From the NCBI GenBank assembly GCA_018292915.2, contig JACVVK020000481.1, positions 392,501 through 456,500 on the forward strand: a DNA stretch of 64,000 bases, written 5' to 3'. Shown in pieces: positions 47,960 through 55,712 of this stretch. Origin of the DNA: Batillaria attramentaria. Taxonomy: Eukaryota > Mollusca > Gastropoda > Batillariidae. The position numbers and the translations under genes were made by a program. Every line of letters starts with the position of its first letter. Within the stretch, counting starts at the first letter, position 1. The notes below the pieces were generated by a model. It saw nothing but the letters and a program-made list of their open reading frames with translations. It made no database searches and had not been told where the DNA came from.

Positions 47960-49299
47960 TTCCCGCCAAAAAGAACGCAGCAGCAAAGTGTGCACGTAAG
48001 GTGTCTATGACGCAGATTTCGTTACGTCACTGTGTGCGTGAAAGTAAGTATTGTGTGGAGAAACGTCACAGTCGTGTTTTGTATCACTGAAACTTGCTGC
48101 TGCGCGTAGCAAAATCTGCCCCGTCTCATAAAGTTGTTTCTCTATAGAGAAACAACTTAAAAAACAACAGAAAATTTAACCCTAGAGCTAGTTTAGTTCG
48201 AGGTTAGACCCTACCTAACCTGGGGCTAAAAGCCCTTACCTCGACTATTACATACGGGCCCTGGTGGGAAAAGAGCCCGCGAGATCAGTTCTTACAATAA
48301 CTGTGTACTTATTGTGTGGGCGTTTTACCCACACTCTTGAACTGGCCCAAAGTACCGTGAGCTGCACCCAACACGCACGCTCACGTGAATCACACACCGG
48401 ACATGAACACATTACAATCACGTGGTGCGAAGGGTCAGCTCAGCTGTTTAAGTTTCGGAATTTAGAATCGCATTTATTTTCGAATTTTGTGCGCTGAACA
48501 TTTCCAAAGAAGAGGGGGAGGAAGCCGGAGTACCTGGAGAGAACCCCCGACGATCGGCCCGAACAAACGGTGCCACGTGTCATCAAGTGCGGGACTAAAT
48601 TTAATACAGCTCTGGCAAAATGGATGTCTACCAGTCAAAGGGAAGTAATCATCTGTTGGTAAGCTACTTGGGAAAACTCTTAGTATAGAGAGAGTTAAAT
48701 TACTTTTCCTAGCGTTTCCTATACCATAGATCACAAGGTCCACCACCCACCTTATCTAACCTTCATAGAAGACAACTTCTGTTTTGCGAACGGTTAACCA
48801 TTAAAAACAAGTACTGAGCGGTAACCAGTTGCATTTTTGCAGCAGTGGGGAGCCGGGGTGGCCGAATGGTAGAGCGATGGACTCTCAATGCTCGGGTCGT
48901 GAGTTCGAATCCCGCCGGCTGGGGCCAAATATTTGTGCTGGCCTTTTTCTCGTTGTCCCGTCTTTGATATCACCCTTGTGTGGTGGAAAAGGACGTTAAA
49001 CTCCCAAACACCCACCCAACACCCACCCACCCACCCGCATTTTTGCAGCACGTTTCTGAAGGAATAATGTCATCTAGACCCCATATTTCGAACATACGAA
49101 TGGTTACAATTTGATTTCAACAGATTTTTTTTTTAATTTTGCAGGATTTCTGTCTGATGAGACCGGGGACTACAGCATCGCCTTCCATGTGACAGGGGTG
49201 ACAATCAGTCTTGCTGGAGTTATCTGCCTTCCTCTTCGCTGTCTGTCCCGTGGGGGAGGCTGCCCAACATCCCGACACTACACAGTGTCAGGCTGCTGA
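27860..49299 (+). CDS. Monocarboxylate transporter-like protein (SLC16/MCT, MFS), six exons
   Basis: The joined exons give 1,596 nucleotides, 531 residues plus TGA. The product should be a twelve-helix major-facilitator membrane protein of the MCT (SLC16) family, which moves monocarboxylates or related small solutes across the plasma membrane; the substrate is not deducible. Visible evidence includes the N-terminal family signature around EDGWGW (50-55) at the start of TM1 and GPVASASVRRFGCR (108-121) after TM2. TM5 is preceded by HLFTRRRALATG (172-183). A hydrophilic loop of about 100 residues (233-331) follows TM6. TM8 has an arginine at 386, but the position four residues earlier, often Asp in proton-coupled MCTs, is Asn382. 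TM10-11 contains ELLGLEKFTNAFGF. The C-tail is short. The ATG is supported by an in-frame TGA at 27815-27817 just upstream. All introns are GT-AG and phase 1. Confidence 0.93.
28182..28666 (+). other. Transporter intron 1
   Basis: 485 bases, GTAAGT to GTGCAG. Contains a C-run at 28337-28362 and nothing else recognisable. Confidence 0.85.
28667..28810 (+). CDS. Transporter exon 2
   Basis: Completes Gly108 and encodes residues to 155 plus one base of Gly156: the conserved loop PVASASVRRFGCR, TM3 and the start of TM4 ending TFGFLAG. Acceptor GTGCAG and donor GTAAGC. A long minus-strand frame over this exon is a shadow. Confidence 0.92.
28874..29296. mobile_element. TTAA-flanked MITE (family H, copy 2) in intron 2
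   Basis: It is flanked by TTAA (28870-28873 and 29297-29300). The termini AGGTCTGCAATC and, inverted, AGGTCTTCAATC agree at 11 of 12 bases. It shares its whole interior with 15168-15569, including the internal inverted repeat (28947-28977 against about 29188-29218), here with a few mismatches. Confidence 0.75.
29301..29872 (+). other. Remainder of transporter intron 2
   Basis: Intron 2 runs 28811-29872. After the MITE it contains a stretch (29525-29640) related to 15066-15167 and a (GTTTT)n run at 29823-29860 just before the acceptor CATCCAAG. Confidence 0.75.
29873..30451 (+). CDS. Transporter exon 3
   Basis: Completes Gly156 and encodes to residue 348 plus one base of Gly349: the rest of TM4, the RRRALATG motif, TM5, TM6, the hydrophilic central loop (233-331) and TM7 up to VFLWTA. 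The donor is GTAAAC at 30452; reading through it only yields an AC-microsatellite tail. Confidence 0.92.
30452..30837 (+). repeat. Transporter intron 3, almost entirely simple repeats
   Basis: 386 bases: (AC)n at 30476-30510, ACGC repeats, then TTG, CTG and ATG trinucleotide runs from 30553 to about 30765, then GTTT repeats before the acceptor CCCTTAG. Confidence 0.9.
30838..31107 (+). CDS. Transporter exon 4
   Basis: Completes Gly349 and encodes to residue 438 plus one base of Ser439: extracellular-loop and TM8 sequence ending in NTVGRVIVGFVSD (382-394), TM9 and most of TM10. Acceptor CCTTAG and donor GTAAGG. Confidence 0.92.
31383..31746. repeat. Dispersed repeat I, left half
   Basis: Collinear with 19737-20080 up to CACAACAGGGTACT. 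The missing right half is at 42186-42245, on the far side of the LINE inserted here. Confidence 0.75.
31747..31979 (-). mobile_element. LINE 3' end, distal piece
   Basis: On the minus strand it carries the last codons of a non-LTR retrotransposon ORF (LKTHLF-type terminus, then stop), a 3' untranslated region with an (AC)n tract (31841-31894) and G-run, and an (AAT)n tail at 31747-31762. It is the continuation of 41819-42185; the two pieces are separated by the TTAA element. Confidence 0.75.
32258..33645. mobile_element. Long-terminal-inverted-repeat element nested in element A
   Basis: About 100 bases at each end are inverted copies: TAACAAATCCGGCAAACAGG inward from 32258 and its reverse complement ending at 33645. 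Next to the termini are arrays of short motifs such as CATGGGCGAC, CATGACCAGTCGC and ACCGGTCATG. The middle has a direct duplication (CCGCTGGTAAGTTGCTGCC at about 32540 and 32849), a (CT)n tract at 32586-32629 and a C-run at 33247-33270. No transposase is encoded, so it is non-autonomous. Confidence 0.75.
33969..34007. repeat. (GT)n microsatellite
   Basis: About 19 GT units in element A. Confidence 0.95.
34231..35409 (+). pseudogene. P2X7 intracellular C-terminal-domain protein, decayed (element A)
   Basis: Three exon-like blocks with good splice sites: 34231-34340 (TTGTAG/GTAAGA), 34663 to about 34913 (TTTCAG), and 35154-35409 (TTTTAG). The first two encode MLEERREQLKKTMDKMETRR, then a segment with WCTF, C and RLCCG. 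The last encodes LILDRMVLQL, AVYRQFLMWRHG, RRVIP and, in the next frame, NHYTGFIPSRL. This is the order of the Zn-binding cytosolic ballast domain of P2X7 receptors, found without the channel part in many invertebrate P2X7-like proteins. Damage: in-frame TAG at 34765-34767, a frameshift near 34850-34870, one zinc-ligand-type Cys replaced by Phe, and a frameshift near 35333-35340 at the conserved IPSCC site. The product is probably not made intact. Confidence 0.75.
35410..36712. other. 3' flank between the convergent genes of element A
   Basis: No gene. AT-rich, plausibly 3' untranslated sequence of the P2X7-C gene and of the opposing transposase gene. Confidence 0.5.
36713..41420 (-). pseudogene. 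THAP/DDE transposase-like gene, decayed (element A)
   Basis: Exon-like blocks on the minus strand, in order: about 41420-41276 (THAP-like KFPEE, stop, KLPRWQTEA), 40461-40358 (GTDPPEVARELLVP), 39289-39181, 38695-38608 (acidic, DVDDPDYEPYFHL), 37571-37435 and 36940-36713. Block 37571-37435 has ALEVFHQHTLMYC in one frame and CAKPALDHNIHSDG in the next. Motifs of the LEVFHS...LDHN type occur in a transposase family that also has ITDRH and FDVWHVAKG. Those two core motifs were not found here, so the catalytic core may be deleted. At least one stop and one frameshift are present. Individual exon calls are tentative. Microsatellites lie within at 37887-37921, 39527-39562, 40647-40680 and 40799-40851. 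Confidence 0.55.
37149..37340. repeat. A/G and T/G homopolymer blocks
   Basis: An A-rich run passes into a G-run (37149-37184). A T-run passes into a G-run (37297-37336). Glycine/lysine and phenylalanine frames here are artefacts. Confidence 0.9.
41561..41568. promoter_or_regulatory. CRE-like palindrome TGACGTCA
   Basis: A full TGACGTCA palindrome about 140 bases upstream of the first THAP-like block of the minus-strand transposase. The same octamer precedes both genes of element B (54557, 58985) and lies at 32214, so it may be a shared promoter element. Confidence 0.4.
41819..42185 (-). mobile_element. LINE ORF2 C-terminal fragment
   Basis: The minus-strand frame contains the typical non-LTR reverse-transcriptase C-terminal order: KKVMNCAARLIFKT, SPLLSDLHWLSIQNRI, YKLATLCYNI, PPYLSALI, TPSRNLRSS and VVWNGLPSHIRHAQSLAVF. 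It is 5'-truncated at about 42185, where it abuts repeat I. Its 3' end is displaced to 31979-31747 by element A. The open frame continuing to 41742 after the TTAA is element A sequence, not LINE. Confidence 0.85.
42186..42245. repeat. Dispersed repeat I, right half
   Basis: AAACACCAAATTTGACC and CAATTTGTGTCCTTACGCCT match 20088-20133, the continuation of the repeat whose left half ends at 31746. Confidence 0.7.
42246..42840 (+). other. Distal part of transporter intron 4
   Basis: Intron 4 spans 31108-42840. This last part is unique AT-rich sequence with a TATG/TACATG-rich stretch (42760-42815) and the acceptor CATTTTGCAG. Confidence 0.8.
42841..42966 (+). CDS. Transporter exon 5
   Basis: Completes Ser439 and encodes to residue 480 plus one base of Gly481: end of TM10, the ELLGLEKFTNAFGF motif and most of TM11 (FLCLAHGFGAFLGAPLA). 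The donor GTGAGA at 42967 is part of a 15-base target duplication repeated at 45905. Confidence 0.92.
43339..44453 (-). mobile_element. Penelope-like element candidate with tandem repeats
   Basis: It is flanked by a 12-base target duplication AACGAGAAAAAG (43327-43338 and 44454-44465). It contains two arrays of a 38-base unit (TAACTTCAACAAACAAGCAA, AAGGTAACTCTGCGTACA): about five units at 43440-43640 and four at 44309-44453. A hammerhead-like motif lies at its left end. The pairing of short tandem repeats with a hammerhead-like terminal motif is reminiscent of Penelope-like retroelements; no reverse transcriptase is present, and the class is inference. Confidence 0.6.
43396..43433 (-). ncRNA. 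Degenerate hammerhead-like motif
   Basis: On the minus strand: GTC, CTGAAGA, a GGC/GCC stem II with loop GTAA, GAAA, then CGTC and GAC. The layout matches a minimal type I hammerhead, but the core CTGATGA is CTGAAGA, so self-cleavage is doubtful. Confidence 0.5.
46123..48165 (+). mobile_element. Dispersed repeat E, copy 2
   Basis: AACAAGGAGGGACGGCCCCG at the start and the palindrome at 48131-48158 near the end, as in copy 1. It includes a SINE B (about 46335-46945) that is itself split by a LINE fragment, and an (AC)n tract at 47921-47955. Repeated TGACGTCA-like motifs occur at 46970-47075, as at 44580-44690. Confidence 0.7.
46427..46866 (-). mobile_element. LINE 3' fragment inside SINE B of repeat E copy 2
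   Basis: The minus-strand frame ending at 46567 has KLAVLAYRHFDDTLPPYLSA, TYIPSRTLRSS, AAPTVWNSLPMGLRQ and LKTHLFQQAFN, the usual C-terminal end of a non-LTR reverse transcriptase ORF. A TATATAGCGCACTTC-type 3' untranslated end follows at 46435-46470. It is 5'-truncated. Confidence 0.85.
48323..48580 (-). mobile_element. SINE family A copy
   Basis: Reverse complement of the family body: CACCCAACACGCACGCTCAC, TCACGTGGTGCGAAGGGTCA, GCTGAACATTTCCAAAGAAG and CCCGACGATCGGCCCGAAC. The head is truncated. Confidence 0.8.
48847..49040 (+). mobile_element. SINE family B, best-preserved copy
   Basis: The tRNA-like head GGGAGCCGGGGTGGCCGAAT to GTGAGTTCGAATCCCG has A- and B-box-like segments. The body contains GGCCAAATATTTGTGCTGGC, CTCGTTGTCCCGTCTTTGAT and GGTGGAAAAGGACGTTAAAC. 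The tail is (CCCA)n-like. It lies in transporter intron 5. Confidence 0.85.
49145..49299 (+). CDS. Transporter exon 6 (terminal)
   Basis: Completes Gly481 and encodes to residue 531 with stop TGA at 49297-49299: end of TM11 (GFLSDETGDY), TM12 (IAFHVTGVTISLAGVICLP) and a short Cys/Arg-rich cytosolic tail. Acceptor TTTTGCAG. No canonical AATAAA signal is seen within 300 bases downstream. Confidence 0.9.
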
Positions 49300-49489
49300 T
49301 TATATAGTATGATTTATTCAAACCTGGCTCAGAAGTGAGGCTTAGTGAGAATTCACACAACAGAAAAGACAGACTTGGGAACTGTGTATTTTTTTATGTG
49401 TCAGTCACAATATAACCCCCAGACCTATAACGTATTTCTTCGTGTAAAAATGTGTTTCTCTTTACTATATACATGAGAGAGAGAGAGAG

Positions 49490-49652
49490 AGGGTGGGGTG
49501 GGGTTGGTGTTTGGGGGTTTAACGTCCTTTTCCACCACATGCACACACGGGGGGATGCATGGCAGTGTGGTAAGCAAACATGAATGGCGCTCCCCTGGGG
49601 GGTTGGGGCTGAGAAAGTGGAGGATCAATGGTTGACTAGAACTGGCGCTCTG

Positions 49653-49735
<83 letters not shown>

Positions 49736-49745
49736 CAGAGAGAGA
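49490..49745. repeat. SINE B tail fragment and (GT)n(GA)n microsatellite
   Basis: A short minus-oriented SINE B body (GGGGTTTAACGTCCTTTTCCACCACAT at 49515-49541) is followed by (GT)n at 49658-49719 and GA repeats. Confidence 0.8.
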
Positions 49746-51000
49746 TTCTGGCGACACATAGCTGAGTTACGTATGCTCTTCGATATCAACCTTCAGGCGG
49801 AAGAAGAAGACACAGACAGATCTGTAAAATTAAACAGTCATAACGAGTTGAAGTGCTGATACTCCAACAACGGAAAGTACCCAGCTAACAAGTAGAAAAG
49901 TTAACTCATTCAAGACGGGCCGATTTTCTCACAGCCATCACCTGTTGACGGGTCCATTTGTGAGGTTCAGGAAAAAAATAACAAAACAAGCTACAGACTT
50001 GAAATTTTCATGGTAGTTTACTGACATATTTATGCAGTTATTGATGAAAATTCAACTTTCAAACTTAAATATCTTTGTTGTTAATCATGTCGTTAAAACA
50101 AAAGCACGATCCGCATAATTATGCGGTTGTTCGTCTGAAACCGATGTGCGGTGTAGGGCCGCATGTGCGGCCGTTCGTCAGGAAAGAGTTAAAACTAAAG
50201 CCAGAAAACGGTGCATACCTTGAGAAATGTCAGTTAGCGATGTTATGGATTGTCACCGTGACACACCAGTACACTTCCAGTGCCGCCACGCACACGCCGC
50301 TCAACTTACAAACTCCAAAACCGCACCATGCATCTTTGCAGTCAAACTGTGAGTAAACCAAGAAACCGAGAACGTTCAAATTTTCCGCATTATGTTCAGA
50401 ATGGAATGCACTTCATTCTTGCTTCTGTAAGTGTTTTCTTAATTATTACCGACTTGGAGACATTTTGAATTAAACAATGGGAGATTATAATATTCCGTGA
50501 GTATGGAAAAGAGTTACAATTAAAGCCAGAAAACGGTGCATACCGTGAGAAATGTCAGTGTCGTTATCAATGGTTCGGACGAGCTTTCATAGAATGACGC
50601 ACTGCCGATATTGGTATGGTATGGTATGGTATGGTAGACTTCTCCTCGGCGCACATATCCATCTCTGCTGAAATGCTCACGGCGCCGCAGGGCCGGAGGA
50701 CGAAGCAGTGAAAGCTTGCTGCCGTTAAGCGCTGCTTTGTGTGCAAACCTCCACCCTGCTATTCACTCTGGTGCGTGCGACAGTATTTCTGTTTACCACG
50801 CCACCGGCCACAGCCTACTCTTCTTCGAAAGATGAACGTGGGATTTTTAACGTGCACACTTGATGTTTGTGCGTGCGTGTGTACACGAAGGCGAGACAGG
50901 CACCGCAAACGAGTCTGCACATGGATTTGACTCGATATGGAAAGGAAAAATCCCACCATATTCCTGCCCACCGGGGACCCAGCAGCTAACAATCTAAACA
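49746..51000. other. Intergenic with low-copy repeats
   Basis: No gene. A block GCCAGAAAACGGTGCATACC...GAGAAATGTCAGT occurs at 50198-50240 and 50523-50565 and again at 63796-63925. A (GGTAT)n run lies at 50613-50636. Confidence 0.6.
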
Positions 51001-51005
51001 ACAAC

Positions 51006-51008
51006 CAA

Positions 51009-51064
<56 letters not shown>

Positions 51065-51065
51065 G
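51006..51065. repeat. (TTAG)n tetranucleotide repeat
   Basis: About 14 TTAG units. Confidence 0.97.
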
Positions 51066-51420
51066 CCTTTACGCCGCGCAAGCAACAAAGACTAATTCGC
51101 GGCTCAGCTAAGTCTTTCTCTGCCAAGTCATTAAAAAAATAAAAGGCACGCGATAAAACACGATGTAGATATATATTAAAAATATGCGAGGCTTAAAATG
51201 AGATTCTGTACAAGATTGATTTCTTTAGGGCTATAAACAATATCACAGATTGTGTTATAAAGTAAACAACAACCAAATGAAATTAAGAGTAAAGTATAAA
51301 GTTGTCATTGGACGTAATCGTTCTTTTGTGCTCCGGTGGAGACGTTTCAGTGTCGAAGTTACGCTTTGACGTGGTTGTGTGGTGTAGTTAGTATTTACTT
51401 CCGGTATTTTTTCATCAGTT

Positions 51421-51620
51421 GGAAAACCAGGAAAGTCTCTCCTCTCTCTCTCCCAACCCGTCATGTAGCTAATCGGTCGAGGTCGTAGCGGATCTTGTCT
51501 CATTGGTAGCACTTGAAGAGGGGAGAACCGGCAACAATGACAACAAAACGGACAGAATAACATTAAATTTGGAGAAACAACTTTGTAGGAAGGGGCCGTT
51601 CCTCCTTGTTTTTGTTTTGT
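51421..51620 (-). mobile_element. Repeat E fragment, 5' end
   Basis: Reverse complement of the repeat E start: CTAATCGGTCGAGGTCGTAG, GGGAGAACCGGCAACAATGA, GGAGAAACAACTTTGTAGGA and GGGGCCGTTCCTCCTTG. Confidence 0.75.
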
Positions 51621-52155
51621 TTTTTTATTTGTTTTGGCTGCTGTGTTCCGCTTTGTTCTTGTTGATGATTTATTTGTTTGTTTGTTGTTGTTATTGTTTC
51701 TTTTCGTTTTTGTTTGTTTGTTTGTGTGGGTATTGTTTCGTTTGCTTGGTGGGTGGGGGGGGGGGAGGTCAAATACAAACTGTACCAAAACTTCGTTTGG
51801 TTTAATAAGGCTCTGGAAACATCGTTTGAGCATAATTCTTTGAGCAAAAGCAAATCTGGCAAATTTGTCCATTTTCGAACAAACATTGCTTGATTTGCTG
51901 AAAGAAGAACCAAGAAAATCAGTGGGTGATCATGACTGCTTATAGAGAGGCATGGCAAAACAGGGTCACGTGATACAGCATTCGTACTGTACCCTCTCTT
52001 CGCTATGCATCCTGAATCAAAGAGCTTCGGTTTCAAGACTTCTTGTGTTTCTGTTGTTTATTGAACCAACCAACCAGCATTGAATCTTTTGTTGTTTCTG
52101 TTGTTTTGTTTGCCGGTTTAATTTTGTGTGTCTCTAGTTGTTGTATTTTGTTTTT
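51621..52155. other. Intergenic, T/G-rich
   Basis: GTTT repeats at 51660-51730 and a G-run at 51754-51767. No gene is recognised. Confidence 0.55.
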
Positions 52156-52355
52156 AAGTTGTTTCTCTATAAAGAAACAACTTTATGGGATGGGGCAGAT
52201 TTCGCTGCGCGTAGCAGCAAGTTTCAGTGATAAAAAGGACTGACGTTTCTCCATACAATACATACTTTCACGCAGACAGTGGCGTAACGAAATCTGCGCC
52301 ACTGACACCTTGCGTGCACACTATGCGGCTGCGTTCGTTTTGGCAGGAGTTGTGC

Positions 52356-52441
<86 letters not shown>

Positions 52442-53230
52442 ACGGATGTAATCATTAGAGAGAGATAGCAGGCGTTCGTCGGCTAACATTCTTCGTCGTT
52501 TCATGACGTGATTAGGAGCCGAAGACGCGCGCACAAATCTGTAGCATAGCAGCGGCCTTCGTCGGCGGTACGCGTTCGCGACAGAGTGGTGTCCCTTCGC
52601 TCGATCTGTATGAGTCATTGTTTTTTCAATAAATTGTTTGTACTCGTGCATGCTATCAAGTGTCTTCTACATCAACACATTAGTGTTTATCAGCCGGAAG
52701 CAAAAGTAAGAGCACACTGAATCGAATACTTTTTGTACCTATCCTGCAAAAAAAAATCCCGACATTTCACAGGTTGACGAGAGACAAGGGAGGTCACTTG
52801 TGCGATGTTTACCATCATGGTAGATCAAACTTGCCAAAAATGGTACCCATTTCACAGGCCAAAATGTACAAGCGCCGTACCGTTACCGATGCGAAAGATC
52901 ATATCGGTCAATAAATATGATGTTCAAAACAAAGTAAAACTCAGTTTAAACCTTCAAACCTCTAAGAAAAGACAAGAAATAGCGAACGAACTCATCTTCG
53001 GATTTCAGCCTGTTTTTACGACGAAGATACGGATGCTCGTCGGCTCTTCAACATGCGCGCATGCGCAGTCGGCGAAAATTGTGGGGAATCCCGACGAAGG
53101 TTGGCCGACGAACGCTTGCTATCTCTCTCTACTATCTCCTAAACCACTTCGTTGGAACGCCGTTTATTTTGAGATGAAATGGCCAGTCATATTCTCCTGG
53201 CCGACTTTTTACAATTTTTCTCTTGTCGCA
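52156..53230 (-). mobile_element. Repeat E fragment, 3' end
   Basis: It starts with the 28-base near-palindrome (52156-52183) and GGGGCAGATTTCGCTGCGCG, then an inverted match to 45605-45770, a (GT)n tract at 52361-52440, and near 53130-53180 an inverted match to the AGGTGGTTTAG...ATAGCC part of E. The interior between 52460 and 53100 is not shared with copies 1 and 2. Confidence 0.65.
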
Positions 53231-53358
53231 TTTTGCCCCATTTAAAGAAATGTCATTTTACGTTTTTGGACCAAAGCGTTGCTCAAATGCCTTCATTTCC
53301 CAGAATTCGGAAGTTCATCTAATAATACTCTATGGGAGTTATCGCCCTCTCCATAGTA

Positions 53359-53549
53359 ATGGAAACAACATTATAAGACGGGCCAAAATTTCTACGTTCA
53401 AAGGCAGGTTGTGTGGCACAAACGCACGTCGCTTGCATTCTCCGCAGAGACGTGATGCAAGTCTAACCCCGACAATGGGCGACATTGTATCTGGCGGGCA
53501 TGGTGCTCCTGAACGCACTTCTCCGCTGCAGTGCGTGCGTGCGTGCGTG

Positions 53550-53613
<64 letters not shown>

Positions 53614-53895
53614 CTGTCCAGGCCTGTTTCTCCGAAAATACTCAACCGAATGGCTTCAAAGTTGGGGTCTCCGAATATATCAATGTCTTTTAATAGAGCA
53701 ACCGAGCGTTTGGTGATTACTTAAGTGATTTTGGAGTTATCGCCCTTTTGAGAAAAGTTGGTTGTTTGGCTTTTACAGGCGTGATATTTATTTAAATCAC
53801 TCAATTTTTTCGAAGTAGATAGCATGAATACGGAATCTGAACAGAGTGACTATTAGGAAATGGTCGCTCAGATAGTTTTTTTATGTTGTTTCCAT
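53359..53895. mobile_element. Repeat F, copy 1 (contains empty TTAA site)
   Basis: The termini are ATGGAAACAACAT and, inverted, ATGTTGTTTCCAT. It contains a (GT)n tract (53548-53610), ACCGAATGGCTTCAAA, GGAGTTATCGCCCTTTTGAG and GATATTTATTTAAATCACTC. The last is the uninterrupted version of the site occupied by element B. Confidence 0.75.
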
Positions 53896-53912
53896 AGTAA
53901 TGGAAACAACAT
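53883..53912. repeat. Palindrome at junction of two F copies
   Basis: ATGTTGTTTCCAT, spacer AGTA, ATGGAAACAACAT: a perfect inverted repeat with 13-base arms formed where two F units abut. Confidence 0.9.
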
Positions 53913-54296
53913 AATAGGACGGGCTAAAATTTCCACGTTCATGGGCAAGCATCTGTGGTACAAACGCACGTCACTGCCGATCTCCCGCAGAGACGATTAT
54001 GCAAGTGTAACTCTGACAATGACGTAAGAAAACCTGCGTCATCGATGCTGGCATGTATGCTGTTCCGAACGCGCTTCTCCTCCTCACTGAGTGCCGTCTG
54101 TGTGTATGTGTGTGAATTGTGTCCGGGCCCGTTTCTTCGAAGATACTTAACCGAATGGCTTCAAATTTGGGGTATCCAAATTTATCAAAATGTTACATTA
54201 GACGATTCAAGCGTGTGATGATTGCTTACGTGATTTGGGAGTTATCGCCCTTTTGAGACAAGTTGGTCGTCTTTCGTTTACAGGCGTAATATTTAT
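53900..54296. mobile_element. Repeat F, copy 2, left part
   Basis: Collinear with copy 1 (GGACGGGCTAAAATTTCC, GTTTCTTCGAAGATACTTAA, GGAGTTATCGCCCTTTTGAG) up to ATATTTAT just before the TTAA of element B. It resumes at 59213. Confidence 0.75.
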
Positions 54297-54556
54297 TTAA
54301 AGGTCCTACGAATGCAGATTTTGGGCCCAAATTGTGCCTAAAACTCATGTAAACAACACAGCAGAGCACAGAAAGCGGTAGAATGTGAGTGCGGTACATT
54401 TTACTCACCAGTTATGCCATATTCAACGGGACAGGGTGCACGAAAGTACGCAGAACCTCAAAATTATCGATCGAAGCGAGTCGTTTTCCCTGTTCGAAAA
54501 GGCCGCCATAGCTGTCTCGTCGAGAACGAGACCATGTAAACAGTGCCAAGGCTGCG

Positions 54557-54564
54557 TGACGTCA
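54557..54564. promoter_or_regulatory. CRE-like palindrome TGACGTCA upstream of P2X7-C gene
   Basis: The octamer sits 50 bases before the ATG at 54614 within GTGACGTCAC. A promoter role is inferred from position and recurrence at the other end of the element. Confidence 0.45.
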
Positions 54565-54613
54565 CGTTTAGACTTCCGATCTTGCAAGTATCAAGCACTC
54601 AGTGTACGCAAGT

Positions 54614-55040
54614 ATGGAAAACGTTCCCTACCAGTTTGAACCGCTGGCGACAGAGGCCGATCTGTGGATTGAGTGGTCCTCGGAGGATGAGGAGGAAGAG
54701 GAAGCATCTCTGCCCACTGAATCACAGAGGTAGGACCTTCCGTTTTATTGATACGATGTCTAGTTTACGCACATGCTTCAGCGTTTCCGACTCGAACACA
54801 CACGTCGAACACACGTAACTGTTACGTGCCTCGCGTACACATGTGAACTTCTTAGTTCTAACTGACCATAAAAATATTACTTTCAGAGACTGGTGTAAGT
54901 GCGGTAAGTGCCCGGAGCCGGCAAGAGAGCTAGAGAGGGTGTGCTGCCATGATTACGGGGAAGTTGTAAGCAAGTTTGAGCCTGGCCGACAGTCCTGCAT
55001 AACGGAGCACGAAGGCGTTTTCGTCAACTGCATGTCAAAG
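54614..55040 (+). CDS. P2X7 intracellular C-terminal-domain protein, 3'-truncated (element B)
   Basis: Exon 1, 54614-54729, encodes MENVPYQFEPLATEADLW followed by a Ser/Asp/Glu-rich stretch. Exon 2, 54887-55040, encodes DWCKCGKCPEP, ERVCCHD and SCITEHEGVFVNC. The donor AG/GTAGGA and acceptor TTTCAG join in phase 2 to restore Arg39, and both exons are open, giving 90 residues. Cys positions in C-x-C-x2-C, CC and C...C match the zinc-binding ballast domain of P2X7, which in vertebrates is the cytosolic tail of an ATP-gated channel; here the channel part is absent. A GTAAAT donor follows at 55041, but no third exon (AYRQF, WRHG, IPSCC) was found before the transposase gene, so the domain is incomplete or the exon lies elsewhere. 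Confidence 0.75.
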
Positions 55041-55387
55041 GTAAATGTTCACTTTTTACTCGAGTTTTTGCCTCCAGATGACGAGGTACAAGCTTGACCG
55101 ATCGAAAGAGAACAAAGCTTTTCACACTCACTCACTTTCTCTCTCACACATACACACACACGGGGGGGGGGGGGGGGGGGGGAGGGGGGGGGGCTCCAGT
55201 TGATGCGTGGTCGACATTGAGCCACAACAGCAGCTTTGTCCACCTCACCAACTGACTAAAAGTTCAGGCAGGCCCTGAGTGTTGTTGCTTTGAGCCTCTC
55301 TTGCTTTTTTATAGCCTGGGAAAGTCAGTCTGAGAAGTACAACTTCATATAGCTCACTGATGTAGTCTGAAACAGAACATAAATATA
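55041..55387. other. Sequence after the P2X7-C exon 2 donor
   Basis: G-runs at about 55162-55193, otherwise unremarkable. The expected third P2X7-C exon is not here. Confidence 0.55.
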
Positions 55388-55615
55388 TAGAGCGCTCTCA
55401 GCTTTACTTACTTCCCCTACTTTCAAATTGACCTGATTGAGCGCATATTTTCGGCTTTGCCGACGCCTTTGTTCCTATTCTATATTAAATGTAATTACAT
55501 GACATTACACCTAGGCAGTTGCTCCTTCTAAATTATTTAGTCTTTTACCGCTGAAACCTCTTGCAGAGCTTTAGGGTAGCGACGTCTGCTAGTACTGGAG
55601 ATGCACCAGATTTTA
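55388..55615 (+). mobile_element. Hammerhead-repeat fragment, copy 4, in element B
   Basis: It matches the 3' part and then the head of the 11-13 kb unit: GAGCGCTCTCAGCTTTACTT, ACCTGATTGAGCGCAT, TGTAATTACATGACATTACA and CGACGTCTGCTAGTACTGGA. The order (unit end followed by unit start) shows a head-to-tail dimer junction. It stops just before the hammerhead core. Confidence 0.85.
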
Positions 55616-55712
55616 TACAGTAATGTTTCATTGCTCTCAAAATTTCATAAAATGGGCTCTCAATATATATATATAGAGAGAAGTATAGATTATGAAAGAA
55701 AGTATGCATTAC

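Larger units (their letters stand above)
45955..48261. mobile_element. Short inverted-repeat element D, copy 2, split by repeat E
   Basis: It starts GGGCCCGTATGTAAAAGTCG at 45955 and ends with the inverse TACATACGGGCCC at 48261. Left half to about 46122 and right half from about 48165 align with 3530-3861; the 2 kb between them is repeat E copy 2. Confidence 0.75.
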
